Assembly: GCF_002944315.1 (NCBI RefSeq)
Contig: NZ_CP024311.1
Coordinates: 2,704,501 to 2,768,500 of the forward strand
Origin: Rhizobium sp. NXC24
GTDB lineage: Bacteria > Pseudomonadota > Alphaproteobacteria > Rhizobiales > Rhizobiaceae
Direction: 5' to 3'
DNA length: 64,000 nucleotides
The notes under the pieces are model-generated. The model worked only from the letters and a program-made list of their open reading frames with translations, was not told where the DNA came from and made no database searches. Below are positions 26,891-35,779 of the stretch, piece by piece. Position numbers and translations under genes: made by a program. Each line of letters begins with the position of its first letter. The stretch's first letter is position 1.

Positions 26891-27352
26891 ATGACTTCGC
26901 TGCGCATCGCCCTCTACCAGCCCGACATTCCCGGCAACACCGGCACGATCCTTCGACTCGCCGCTTGCCTCGGCCTTGGCGTCGATATCATCGAGCCAGC
27001 CGGTTTCGACATATCGGATCGCAATCTCAAGCGCGCCGGCATGGATTACCTCGCCACCGTCACGCTGACGCGACATGTCAATTGGGAACGTTTCGAGGAT
27101 TGGCGGGCGGAAAGCGGGCGGCGTCTGGTGCTCGCCTCCACCAAGGCGGCCGAACGCTATACGGATTTCACCTTTCGGGCAGACGACATCCTGCTCTTCG
27201 GCCGCGAGAGCGCCGGTGTGCCCGATCATGTGCACGAAAAGGCCGATGGTCGCATCCTGATCCCGATGGTCGCTGGACAGCGCTCCATCAATGTCGCCAT
27301 GTCTGCAGCGATGATTTCGGGCGAGGCACTGCGGCAGACAAACTGGTCATAA
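26891..27352 (+). CDS. trmL: tRNA (cytidine(34)-2'-O)-methyltransferase
   Basis: TrmL is a SPOUT methyltransferase that 2'-O-methylates the wobble base of certain tRNA-Leu species using SAM. The start is the ATG at 26891, giving 153 residues, close to the usual ~155; an in-frame TTG at 26882 is less likely. It shows the three SPOUT motifs: the early IPGNTGTILRLAACLG, FGRESAGVP, and the knot ending in IPMVAGQRSINVAMSAAM. It is divergent from the short ORF at 26707 and probably monocistronic. Confidence 0.94.
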   Translation: MTSLRIALYQPDIPGNTGTILRLAACLGLGVDIIEPAGFDISDRNLKRAGMDYLATVTLTRHVNWERFEDWRAESGRRLVLASTKAAERYTDFTFRADDILLFGRESAGVPDHVHEKADGRILIPMVAGQRSINVAMSAAMISGEALRQTNWS

Positions 27353-27468
27353 ATGTCGCGGCAAATCTGAACGCTGCAGTGGCCAATTGCCGTTGGCACG
27401 TCGGGTAAAGTGTGAGAAGCTTTCTCCTGGAAGTGCTTTACCTAACGGCAGCTCTGGCGAGGTGACCC

Positions 27469-28635
27469 ATGTTCCAGACGGCATTCACCCTCACCCTTAC
27501 TCAATTCGCGCGCACTCTCAGTCTCCCTGAACGGCTGCAGCGCTCGCCGCTACGCAATCTCACTCTGGAAGCTTTGCGCCAGCGCAACACTGCGCTCGAT
27601 GCCCTGTTTTATGACGTCAAGGTCATCACCCCGGAAGAGGCCTTCTACATCAGCGGTTCGCTTGCAGCCGAAGGCTCGATCATGATCGTGCCGCCGAGCG
27701 GCGGTGCTGCGATAACTCTCTGCGAAACGCTTGAGGAGTTCGCACTTCGCGGCGGTGGCGATGCCCAGGCGCTGGCCGTCGCGGGCATCGGCGGCTCCGC
27801 CCTTGGTGCTGCTGCCTTCGCCCGCAATGTCGCCGACGCCATCGGCGCGCCGGTCGCCATCGTCGTTTCAGGATATGGTCTGGCTGACTTCGTCACAGAG
27901 GCCTTTGGCGGCCACTTCTTCTTTGGCCATATGAAAGGTCTGCGGCCCGTCTTCCAAATGCTGGACGATTTTGCCGGACGACCCAAATTCGGAGTCGCCG
28001 ACAAGAATGACGACGAAACAGCCTCGCGCACCAGCCTCGACACCAGGACCGTGCGGGCGCTTCTTGCCGATCCTCGCTTCTCCTTCCGCCTCCTGGCCGG
28101 CCACTCGAAAGGCAATCTGGTCATTTCGGCCGCCCTTCACGATCTCTGCAAGCAGGATGAGGCCAGGGCCGCGACATTGGCGAAGATATTGAAGATCGTC
28201 ACCATCGGCGCCCGCATCGCCATGCCGCCGATTTTTTCCGATGTCGTCGATGTCATCGGCGAATGGGACTGGTTCGGCGAGATGAACTCCAGGCCATTCA
28301 TTCCGGCCGATCAGCGCATTCCGCATGCCTGGCACCACACCAACACGGATTTGGCCGGCCATTTGCCTGTCACCGCAGTGCTCAAAGAGATTTTGGCCAC
28401 GGCCTCAATTTCGGAAGAGACTCAAGCGGCGCCGGCGCTGCATGTCGTGGCCGAGCGGGAGGCATCGAATGCCTCGACAACCGAAACCGCCGTCCCACGG
28501 CCGTCGGAGCGCCCGGCACGGAAGCCAGCAACGATCAAGAAGGTGAAGGAAGCCTTCTCTGAAAGAACGTTGCCCGACATCCCGCCGAGGCAAGCCGACC
28601 GATCCGGTGAAATGCAGCCGCCGAAGCCGCATTAA
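27469..28635 (+). CDS. Conserved protein of unknown function with a hydrolase-like GHSKG motif
   Basis: The 388-residue protein has no signal peptide. The segment FRLLAGHSKGNLVISAALHDL (about 205-225) is the nucleophile elbow of an alpha/beta hydrolase (GxSxG with the Ser at GHSKG), and PHAWHHTNTDLAGHLP could supply the His. A hydrophobic segment GIGGSALGAAAFARNVADAIG lies near residue 105. The last ~80 residues are Pro, Lys and Glu rich and probably disordered. A GAGGTG ribosome site precedes the ATG. A lipase-like or PHA-related activity is possible, but I do not recognise a named family. It is followed by a Na/Pi cotransporter gene after about 210 bases. Confidence 0.7.
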   Translation: MFQTAFTLTLTQFARTLSLPERLQRSPLRNLTLEALRQRNTALDALFYDVKVITPEEAFYISGSLAAEGSIMIVPPSGGAAITLCETLEEFALRGGGDAQALAVAGIGGSALGAAAFARNVADAIGAPVAIVVSGYGLADFVTEAFGGHFFFGHMKGLRPVFQMLDDFAGRPKFGVADKNDDETASRTSLDTRTVRALLADPRFSFRLLAGHSKGNLVISAALHDLCKQDEARAATLAKILKIVTIGARIAMPPIFSDVVDVIGEWDWFGEMNSRPFIPADQRIPHAWHHTNTDLAGHLPVTAVLKEILATASISEETQAAPALHVVAEREASNASTTETAVPRPSERPARKPATIKKVKEAFSERTLPDIPPRQADRSGEMQPPKPH

Positions 28636-28846
28636 AATCAGGCGCCCCGCAAATATTGTCAGATATGTCGTTCGCAGTGTTGAACCGCGAGCCACCGGAG
28701 ACATATAATCATTAGCCGGCGAGCAAAATTGCTGCTGCTCACCAGTCGTTTCCAAGCACTGAAATTCATGCCTTTTCAGTAGCTTCCGTCCGACTTCCGA
28801 CAATCATTGAAAACATGACGGCATGAGAAAGACATAAAAAGGCGAA

Positions 28847-30490
28847 ATGGAATCCACCGTCGTGATGATCAATTTGTTCGGGGCCGTTGCTTTGCTGCTG
28901 TTCGGCCTCGCACAGGTGAAGGATGGTGTTTCACGCGCCTTTGGCGCCAAGCTCAGAACCGGCCTTGCCAGCAGCACGCGCGGCGGGCTTCGTTCCTTCA
29001 CCGCCGGCTTCGTGGCAACGGTCGCGCTGCAGAGCTCGACCGCAACGGCGCTGATGATTGCCTCTTTCGTTGAGCGCGAACTCGTCTTGCCGAGCATGGC
29101 GCAGATCGTGCTGCTCGGCGCCAATGTCGGTACCGCGGTGACTGCCTGGATCGTCGCGACCGGCATCGAATGGCTGTCGCCGCTGATCATTCTCATCGGC
29201 ATCGTGCTTTATCGCCGCTCGTCCACCACCAAGCAGGGCGCGGGTGCGGCACTGATCGGCATCGGCTTGATGCTTCTGTCGCTGCAATTGCTGAGCCTCG
29301 CCACGGCACCGATGCGGCAATCGCCGGCGCTTGGCGCCTTTATCGGCCTGCTGGACGGCGCTCTGCCCGTGGCATTGATCTTTTCGGCCGTGCTCGCCTT
29401 CCTCTCGTCGTCTAGTCTTGCCGTGGTCGTGCTGATCCTGTCTCTCGCTTCGACCGGCATTCTCTCCCCGGCCCTGACCGTCGCGCTCGTACTCGGCGCC
29501 AATCTCGGCGGCGCGGTCCCTCCGGTCATGGCCACCCTCTCCGGTCCCGCCACTGCGCGGCGGGTGACGCTCGGCAATCTGATCGTGCGCACCGTCGGCT
29601 GCCTCCTCGTCCTGCCCTTTGCTGGCTATATCGGCGCGTGGATGCAGGCCCTGCATTTTTCGCCGGCCAAGCTACCGGTCGACATTCACCTGCTCTTCAA
29701 CATCGCCCTCGCGATCTGCGCCTGGCCTTTCTCGTCCTTCTTGTCGAAGATGATGCGGCGGATTGTGGCCGACGATCCGCGAGCCGACGACGGCCCGAAA
29801 TTTCTCGATCAGCACGCCCTGAACACGCCGGTCATCGCGCTCGCCAGCGCAACGCGCGAGGTTCTGGGTGTCGGCGACCTCATCGAGCGCATGCTGATCC
29901 GGACGGAAAACGCGCTCAACAACAACGATCTTGCTCCGCTGAAGGAAATCGCGGTTCTGGAGAAGCGCGTCGACCGGATCCAGCAAGAGGTAAAGATCTA
30001 CCTCTCCAAGCTCGGGCGCGAGGGATTGGACGACGAAAACGGCCGCCGCTCGATCGTCATTATCGACTATGCCATCAACCTCGAACATATCGGCGACATC
30101 ATCGAGAAGGGTCTCGCCGAACAGGTTGCCAAGAAGATTGGCAAGGGCCTGACCTTCTCTGGCGATGGCTATCAGGAGCTGCAGAGCCTCCTCAACCTGA
30201 CGATCGATAACCTGCGTATCGCCCAGACGATCTTCGTCACCCGCGATTTCAACCTCGCCCGCCAGCTCATGGAGGTGAAGGTCGACGTCCGCCGGCTGGA
30301 GAAACAATCCTCCGAGCGGCATCTCGAACGCCTGCGCGACGGCCGCGTTGACAGCCTGCAGACCAGCTCGCTGCATCTCGACATGCTGCGCGACCTGAAG
30401 CGCATCAATGCCCACATCGTCTCGGTAGCGCATCCGATCCTGGATGAGAGCGGGCTGCTGATCGAGAGCCGGTTGCGAAATACGCAGTAG
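28847..30490 (+). CDS. Na/Pi cotransporter family protein with PhoU-like domain
   Basis: The 547-residue inner-membrane protein has two Na/Pi-cotransporter repeats: the first contains VALQSSTATALMIASF (QSS motif near residue 65), the second FLSSSSLAVVVLILSL. A cytosolic PhoU-like helical domain follows from about 335 to the end, with NLEHIGDIIEKGL. Members import phosphate with sodium or regulate phosphate flux. No pst or pho genes are adjacent. The ATG at 28847 is preceded by AAAAGGCG. It appears to be a single-gene unit. Confidence 0.92.
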   Translation: MESTVVMINLFGAVALLLFGLAQVKDGVSRAFGAKLRTGLASSTRGGLRSFTAGFVATVALQSSTATALMIASFVERELVLPSMAQIVLLGANVGTAVTAWIVATGIEWLSPLIILIGIVLYRRSSTTKQGAGAALIGIGLMLLSLQLLSLATAPMRQSPALGAFIGLLDGALPVALIFSAVLAFLSSSSLAVVVLILSLASTGILSPALTVALVLGANLGGAVPPVMATLSGPATARRVTLGNLIVRTVGCLLVLPFAGYIGAWMQALHFSPAKLPVDIHLLFNIALAICAWPFSSFLSKMMRRIVADDPRADDGPKFLDQHALNTPVIALASATREVLGVGDLIERMLIRTENALNNNDLAPLKEIAVLEKRVDRIQQEVKIYLSKLGREGLDDENGRRSIVIIDYAINLEHIGDIIEKGLAEQVAKKIGKGLTFSGDGYQELQSLLNLTIDNLRIAQTIFVTRDFNLARQLMEVKVDVRRLEKQSSERHLERLRDGRVDSLQTSSLHLDMLRDLKRINAHIVSVAHPILDESGLLIESRLRNTQ

Positions 30491-30648
30491 CCGGTTGCGG
30501 CGAACGCGAAGATCGAAAACGGAAGAAAAATCCGTCCCTTATGCTTTGATTTCGTTCAACAATACAGAAAATTTCTCGTCATTGCATTATCGCCACTTTA
30601 GAAGCCTATGCTGTAAAACATTCGCAAATGACACATGGAGGAAACGTC

Positions 30649-31059
30649 ATGCGTCTGGATGCCTATCTGATCTTTGACGGCGATTGCCGGCAAGCTCTCG
30701 AATTCTACCATCGATGCCTTGGCGGCGAGCTCACCGTCATGGACTACAGCCATCCGAATGTGGCGAGCCAAACGCCGGAGCACTGGCGCGACAAAGTCAT
30801 GCATGCGCGGCTGACGGTCGGCGACGCTGTCTTGATGGCTTCGGACGGCAGGCCAGGTGAAACCGGCAAGAAATACGGTTTCTCGGTCTCCGTTCAAATC
30901 GACAGGCCGGAAGAAGCGGAGAAGCTGTTTGCGGCTTTGCAGGAGGGTGGCACGGTTACCATGCCGATCGATGAAACCTTCTGGGCGGAGCGTTTCGGCA
31001 TGCTGGTCGACAAGTTCGGCGTGCCGTGGATGATCAATTGCCAGCGTTCGACTGCCTGA
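30649..31059 (+). CDS. VOC family protein (PhnB/glyoxalase-like)
   Basis: This 136-residue protein starts at the ATG preceded by GGAGGAAACGTC. It has the vicinal-oxygen-chelate fold, with the repeated YLIFDGDCRQALEFYH start and the closing WAERFGMLVDKFGVPWMINC typical of PhnB/YjdN-type proteins. Such proteins bind metals or small molecules; many have no assigned function, and the name PhnB does not imply phosphonate use here. It converges with a small conserved gene. Confidence 0.88.
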   Translation: MRLDAYLIFDGDCRQALEFYHRCLGGELTVMDYSHPNVASQTPEHWRDKVMHARLTVGDAVLMASDGRPGETGKKYGFSVSVQIDRPEEAEKLFAALQEGGTVTMPIDETFWAERFGMLVDKFGVPWMINCQRSTA

Positions 31060-31061
31060 TA

Positions 31062-31319
31062 TCAATCGGCTGACGGGAGGCGCCGCATGGTGAATTCGAT
31101 GCGATCGCCTTCCACCTGCCGCCAGCTTTCGACTTCGGTCCAATAGGCGGCTTTCGGAAATTCATCGAACCACTCGCGGGCCTTGGCCCGCGCTTCCGGG
31201 CGACTGAGACAAAAAGTCTCGCGGACAAAATCACCTTTTCCGCCGGTAGGCTTTTCCTGCCGGTAACGTGAAATCCTGCGTCTCAACCCGTCAAGGGGCG
31301 GCGGTCCGGGTATTTTCAT
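31062..31319 (-). CDS. Small conserved protein of unknown function
   Basis: An 85-residue soluble protein is predicted from the ATG at 31319, which has a GAGGT ribosome site; the frame is open up to 31358. The composition is rich in Arg, Trp and Glu (EARAKAREWFDEFP, AYWTEVESWRQVEGD). No membrane helix or known motif is visible. It is convergent with the VOC gene, two bases apart, and divergent from hemF. It looks like a rhizobial conserved hypothetical; no function is assigned. Confidence 0.65.
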   Translation of the reverse strand: MKIPGPPPLDGLRRRISRYRQEKPTGGKGDFVRETFCLSRPEARAKAREWFDEFPKAAYWTEVESWRQVEGDRIEFTMRRLPSAD

Positions 31320-31490
31320 CGTGAAACCTCGCCTTTGAGAGGGAAGATAATACCGCATTTGGCAATTTGCGAGTCGATTCTCCGGCGAGCCCGGTGCGCT
31401 GGTGACGATGCGATGATGCTGATATTCAGACCGGGAATCGACATTACGTGAATCGCGGGCTCCTGGCGGCCCGCCCCGCCGGAGAACAGC

Positions 31491-32402
31491 ATGGAACGAC
31501 CCGAACTTCCCAAGGGACTACCCGAAGATATCGAAGAGAAGAAAGAAGCGGCCAAGGGCTGGTTTGAAAGCCTGCGGGACACGATCTGCGCGCAATTCGA
31601 ACAGTTGGAGGACGAGCTTGCCGGCCCCCTCTCGGACCAGGAGCCGGGGCGTTTCGTCGCCAAGGACTGGCTGAGAGAGAACGGCGAAGGCGGCGGCGGA
31701 CGTATGTCGATCATGGAGGGCCGCGTCTTCGAAAAGGTCGGCATTCATACGTCCACCGTCTATGGCGAATTCTCGCCCGATTTCCGCAGCCAGATTCCGG
31801 GTGCAGAGGAAGATCCGCGCTTCTGGGCCTCCGGCCTGTCGCTGATCGCCCACCCCGTCAACCCGAACGTACCGACCGTGCACATGAACACGCGCATGGT
31901 GGTGACGACCAGCCATTGGTTTGGCGGCGGCGCCGACCTGACGCCCGTGCTCAACCGGCGGCGCACACAGGAAGACCCCGACAGCGTCCTCTTCCATCGC
32001 GCCATGCAGATTGTTTGCGACCGTCATACGGTTGCAGACTACCCGCGATACAAGACTTGGTGCGACGATTACTTCTATTTGAAGCATCGCAATGAACCGC
32101 GCGGCATCGGCGGCATTTTCTTTGACTGGCTGCACTCTGGGGAGGAGGCAGGCGGTTGGGACGCGGATTTCGCCTTCACGCGGGATGTCGGGCGCGCATT
32201 TTCCATGGTCTACCCACGGATCGTGCGCTCGAATTTCAATGACGTGTGGTCCGAAGAAGATCGTGACGAACAATTAATTCGTCGCGGGCGCTATGTGGAG
32301 TTCAATTTACTTTACGATAGGGGTACAATATTCGGGCTAAAGACAGGAGGCAACGTGGAGTCGATCTTATCGTCCTTGCCACCCGTCGTGCGCTGGCCAT
32401 AG
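31491..32402 (+). CDS. hemF: Oxygen-dependent coproporphyrinogen III oxidase
   Basis: HemF decarboxylates coproporphyrinogen III to protoporphyrinogen IX in haem synthesis, using O2. The 303-residue length is normal. Hallmarks are the central [21 protein letters not shown] (near 125), the [11 protein letters not shown] region, [13 protein letters not shown], and the C-terminal [20 protein letters not shown] with the conserved Arg and Glu. A GGAGAA ribosome site precedes the ATG. I looked for an FNR-type box upstream and saw none. It stands alone among small unrelated genes. Confidence 0.96.
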   Translation: MERPELPKGLPEDIEEKKEAAKGWFESLRDTICAQFEQLEDELAGPLSDQEPGRFVAKDWLRENGEGGGGRMSIMEGRVFEKVGIHTSTVYGEFSPDFRSQIPGAEEDPRFWASGLSLIAHPVNPNVPTVHMNTRMVVTTSHWFGGGADLTPVLNRRRTQEDPDSVLFHRAMQIVCDRHTVADYPRYKTWCDDYFYLKHRNEPRGIGGIFFDWLHSGEEAGGWDADFAFTRDVGRAFSMVYPRIVRSNFNDVWSEEDRDEQLIRRGRYVEFNLLYDRGTIFGLKTGGNVESILSSLPPVVRWP

Positions 32403-32491
32403 AATGGCAAATGCTAAATCAGAAAAATCTTGAATTAGTTCGGAGGAGTACCGAGGTTAGGTAATGCTCGTTTCAATCGGAGGAGGTTGTA

Positions 32492-32770
32492 ATGGCAGTA
32501 CAGAATCAAGTGGCAGAAGCCGCGAAGGAACAAAAGCTTTCGCGCACAGTCGATACGCCGGATTTCGTCGTCCGGCTGGCTGAGGACATGAGGGTTAGAA
32601 GCGGGTCGGATCTGCCACTCTCCTGCTTCATCGAGCAGGTCAGAATGCAGTTGGCTGGCAAGTCGCCGAGCGATGTGGCACGCATCGTATCCGACCGCCC
32701 AGCAAAGCAAGCGCCCGTTCCGAAGTATCAATCTTCGGATTGCTTCAAATCCTGGGCCATGCCGGATTGA
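32492..32770 (+). CDS. Small conserved protein of unknown function
   Basis: This is a 92-residue soluble protein with a strong GGAGGAGG ribosome site five bases before the ATG, which supports real translation. The sequence is mostly helical and polar (VDTPDFVVRLAEDMRVRSG) and contains two cysteines. No known motif is recognised. It lies about 90 bases after hemF and is followed by an 11-base perfect hairpin, suggesting its own transcript. Confidence 0.6.
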   Translation: MAVQNQVAEAAKEQKLSRTVDTPDFVVRLAEDMRVRSGSDLPLSCFIEQVRMQLAGKSPSDVARIVSDRPAKQAPVPKYQSSDCFKSWAMPD

Positions 32771-32786
32771 TATCCGGGAAGTAATC

Positions 32787-32814
32787 GTCCGGCAGGGTGG
32801 AGGCCCTGCCGGAC
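32787..32814. terminator. Perfect 11-base inverted repeat after the 92-residue gene
   Basis: GTCCGGCAGGG at 32787-32797 pairs perfectly with CCCTGCCGGAC at 32804-32814 around TGGAGG. It is placed as a terminator would be, 16 bases after a stop codon, but it lacks a T run and so may work with Rho or stabilise the RNA end instead. Confidence 0.45.
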
Positions 32815-32906
32815 GTCCGAAACCTTTCCCCACCTTTTGCGTTTTGACCTTCAAGCCGCCGTTCGGCTGGAAGTCTTTCATGGCGTCAAAATATCAGGAG
32901 GCAGAT

Positions 32907-33092
32907 ATGCGACTGTTCGAATGTGGTACACTTGTACCTGGCTGCGACTGGCACACGCGCGCCAATGACGATGCCGAAGTGGTTCGCCGCGCTGTCGAGC
33001 ACATGCGCAACGCCCATGGCGAGACGATCATCCGCGAAAATATGGTCGACAACATCAAGGCCCGCATTCGCGACGAGGCGAGCGCCGCCTGA
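32907..33092 (+). CDS. DUF1059 domain small protein
   Basis: The 61-residue product begins MRLFECGTLVPGCDW and follows an AGGAGG ribosome site; longer frames from 32673 or 32880 are less likely. DUF1059 proteins are small, cysteine-containing and widespread, with a conserved FxCGxLVPGC start and a terminal His-bearing helix (VEHMRNAHGE), suggesting a metal-binding fold. The function is unknown. It converges on the cca gene across ten bases. Confidence 0.85.
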   Translation: MRLFECGTLVPGCDWHTRANDDAEVVRRAVEHMRNAHGETIIRENMVDNIKARIRDEASAA

Positions 33093-33102
33093 TCAACAGA
33101 CA

Positions 33103-34359
33103 TCAGGACTCGGTCAATTCCTTGAGCCGGGCGAGAAGAGCCGCCCGGTTCATGGCGAAATTGCCGTCGAGCCATTGTTGCTCAAGTTTACCCAGGATCT
33201 CGCCGACCCGAGGCCCTGCGCTCACGCCTGCGGCCAGCGCATCCCCGCCATTGACCGGAAAGACCGGCTTCTTCCACCGGGCCGTCCGCTCCAGCAACTT
33301 GCCGAGCCGTGCGGCGCGCGCCATCTCCCCGAAATCGCCTTCCGCCTTGCCCCGTGCAACTGCAAGCGCCAGCTTCAGCCGGGTGGCAATGCCGGATGCA
33401 TCGTGGCGGTAGAGCAGGCGATCGAAGGCCGCTTCGGACACATCGTCCTTGATGCCGGGCGCATTCGCCCAGTCCTGCAAATAGGCCGCTTCCGCCTTCG
33501 ACAGCCGCAGTCGTTCGCCAAGCTTTGCCAGCCGCGCGGCATCCGGCGGCACGATGGCTGCCAACCGCAGCAGCGGATCGAGCGCCCAGCCGAGTGCCTG
33601 TTCCGTGGCGACGAGTGCGGGAATGGCGTCGATGCCCCACTTCTCGGTCTCCGGCAGCACCTCGGTCAAAACTCCGACCTGCCGCATCCAGAGCAGCGCT
33701 CGGCCTGGATCCTTGGCTGCAAGCAGCTTTTTCATCTCCGACCAGACACGCTCGGCAGAAAGCGTCGCGATCTTCGACCGCGCGGCCGCGCAGGCGCGAA
33801 GTCCGCCCGCATCCGGTCTTCCACTGCCGTAATGCGCGAAAAAGCGGAAGAAACGCAGGATCCGCAAATGATCCTCGGCAATCCGCGTCGCCGCATCACC
33901 GATGAAGCGGATATTGCGGCGCTCCAGATCGGCGAGCCCGCCGACCATATCGACGACTTCGCCATCGGCCGAAGCATAGAGCGCGTTGATCGTGAGATCG
34001 CGCCGCTCGGCATCGGCCTGCCAATCATCGCTGAATGCCACCAGGGCACGCCGGCCGTCGGTTTCAATATCGCGCCGCAAGGTCGTGGTTTCGAAAGGCT
34101 TTCCATCGACGACCAGCGTCACCGTCCCATGCGCGATGCCCGTCGGCACTGCCTTGATGCCGGCGGCAACGGCCCTCCCGACGACAGCCTCGGGCAGCAG
34201 CGTCGTGGCGATATCGATATCGGCAACAGGCAGCCCGAGCAGGCTGTTGCGCACTGCCCCACCGACGACACGCCCCTCGCCGCCATCGCCGTTCAACAAC
34301 GCCAGCACCCGCTGCAGCGCTCCGTCCTGGAACCAGGCCTCGCCGGCAATGGAGGTCAT
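33103..34359 (-). CDS. cca: CCA tRNA nucleotidyltransferase/poly(A) polymerase family protein
   Basis: This 418-residue class II nucleotidyltransferase adds or repairs the 3' CCA of tRNA. The catalytic head has GGAVRNSLLGLPVADIDIAT (GG with the DxD metal site, near 35-54), and the base-recognition helix region follows with RRDLTINALY and RRNIRFIGD. The C-terminal half is helical, as usual in rhizobial proteins. Its ATG overlaps the stop of the NUDIX gene by four bases. The minus-strand order is DUF1285, NUDIX, cca, all overlapping, so they form one translationally coupled operon. Confidence 0.93.
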   Translation of the reverse strand: MTSIAGEAWFQDGALQRVLALLNGDGGEGRVVGGAVRNSLLGLPVADIDIATTLLPEAVVGRAVAAGIKAVPTGIAHGTVTLVVDGKPFETTTLRRDIETDGRRALVAFSDDWQADAERRDLTINALYASADGEVVDMVGGLADLERRNIRFIGDAATRIAEDHLRILRFFRFFAHYGSGRPDAGGLRACAAARSKIATLSAERVWSEMKKLLAAKDPGRALLWMRQVGVLTEVLPETEKWGIDAIPALVATEQALGWALDPLLRLAAIVPPDAARLAKLGERLRLSKAEAAYLQDWANAPGIKDDVSEAAFDRLLYRHDASGIATRLKLALAVARGKAEGDFGEMARAARLGKLLERTARWKKPVFPVNGGDALAAGVSAGPRVGEILGKLEQQWLDGNFAMNRAALLARLKELTES

Positions 34360-34991
34360 GAATAAAGCCTTTCGTAAAGCGTGCGGACGATGCCGGCGGT
34401 AATGCCCCAGATCATGCGCGGACCATAGGGCATGCGATAGAAATGCCGCTCCATCCCCTGCCAGACCATGCTGTCGGTCACGTGATGGCCGGGATTCATG
34501 AGGAAGGAGAGCGGGACTTCGAAAGCGTCCTCCACCTCTGTAGGATTGAGCGCCAGTTCGAAGCCAGGCTTGACCACGGCGAGGATTGGCGTGATGCGGA
34601 AACCGGTCGCAGCCAGATAATGCGGCAATCGGGCGACGGGCTCGATGAAGACGTCCGCCAATCCGATCTCTTCACCTGCCTCACGAACCGCCGCCATTTC
34701 CGGCGACGCATCCTCCGGATCGATAGTACCACCGGGAAAGGCGATCTGACCGGAATGTTTGCGCAATGTCGAGGTGCGCAGCGTGAAGATGACGCTGGCG
34801 TCGTCGCCATCGTCCACCACGGGCACCAACACCGCAGCGTCGCGCAGCTTCAGGCCTTCGACTTGCAAGGTAGTATCCGGATTGAGGGCGTGGTCGCCAT
34901 GGTCGCGCCAGGCAAGCTCGACCGGACCGCCGCTCTGATTGAGCGCGCGGCGGCGGAATTCGGCGGCGGAATAAAGCGGAAATTCGCTCAT
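34356..34991 (-). CDS. NUDIX hydrolase, CoA pyrophosphatase type
   Basis: The 211-residue protein contains a near-canonical Nudix box, FPGGTIDPEDASPEMAA followed by REAGEEIGL, and the region that marks the CoA-pyrophosphatase (NudL/YeaB) branch, which hydrolyses CoA to phosphopantetheine and 3',5'-ADP. It overlaps the DUF1285 gene at its start and cca at its end, each by four bases. The NudL assignment is by overall similarity and length and is likely but not proven. Confidence 0.88.
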   Translation of the reverse strand: MSEFPLYSAAEFRRRALNQSGGPVELAWRDHGDHALNPDTTLQVEGLKLRDAAVLVPVVDDGDDASVIFTLRTSTLRKHSGQIAFPGGTIDPEDASPEMAAVREAGEEIGLADVFIEPVARLPHYLAATGFRITPILAVVKPGFELALNPTEVEDAFEVPLSFLMNPGHHVTDSMVWQGMERHFYRMPYGPRMIWGITAGIVRTLYERLYS

Positions 34992-35611
34992 CGCGTTAAG
35001 GCATCCAGTTCGGCAACCGGCATGACCGGGAAGATCGTACCGCCCGAGCGCACGCAGAACATCTCGCGCCCGGCGATCACAACGGTCTCGCCGAGTTCGA
35101 CGAGATCATACATCACCGCGCGCGTCACCAGCGCCTCCAGCCGCCCGCGGACGTGAAGATAGGGTTTCAACTCGTCGTTCTCGCCACGGATGACGAAACG
35201 GATTGGATGTTCCCTGCCCGCCTCGACAACGTCGCCGACATTGGTGCGGAATGTCAGTACCCGCTTGCCTTCGCGCTCGGTCACGCTCATTTCGACAGCG
35301 ATGAACGGCGCATCGACGACGCGGATACCCACCTTTTCCACAGGTGTGACGAGATAGGTCTTTTCATCCGCATCCTTGCGCAACACTGTTGAAAACAGCC
35401 GGACCAGCGGTGCACGGCCGATCGGCGTTCCCATATAGAACCAGGTGCCGTCGCCACGGATTTCCATGTCGATATCGCCGCAAAACGGGGGCTCCCAGCG
35501 ATCGACGGGCGGCAGGCTCTTCTTGCGTGCGCCGGCATCGCCGGCCGCGCGCGAAATCAGCGCAGCCAGACTTGCCGCATCGCTCGCCCCTCTGATTTCC
35601 TCGGTTGCCAT
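34988..35611 (-). CDS. DUF1285 family protein
   Basis: The 207-residue soluble protein has the DUF1285 layout: the opening WEPPFCGDIDMEIRGDGTW, then the conserved GTPIGRAPLVRLFSTVL and a beta-rich body with FRTNVGDVVEAG. The function is unknown across the family. It is the first gene of the overlapping DUF1285-NUDIX-cca operon and is divergent from the MoxR operon, with about 170 bases between; promoters for both directions should lie there. Confidence 0.88.
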   Translation of the reverse strand: MATEEIRGASDAASLAALISRAAGDAGARKKSLPPVDRWEPPFCGDIDMEIRGDGTWFYMGTPIGRAPLVRLFSTVLRKDADEKTYLVTPVEKVGIRVVDAPFIAVEMSVTEREGKRVLTFRTNVGDVVEAGREHPIRFVIRGENDELKPYLHVRGRLEALVTRAVMYDLVELGETVVIAGREMFCVRSGGTIFPVMPVAELDALTR

Positions 35612-35779
35612 TCTTCCGTCCCGGTTTGTGCTTAGTTACGAATACGGCCCTCTCTCACGAGATAGTCATTCGAAACGCGCTTGTCAGCCGTCTTCATAAC
35701 GATAGGTTCTATTGATTATGGGGCAAATGTGTAAGGTCTGCGAATCGCGCGTACCGTTTTTCTGCCGTTGGAGATGCAA

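Noticed and set aside
31360..31490. FNR/FixK-type box before hemF
   Set aside because: No TTGAT-N4-ATCAA-like palindrome is present in the gap.
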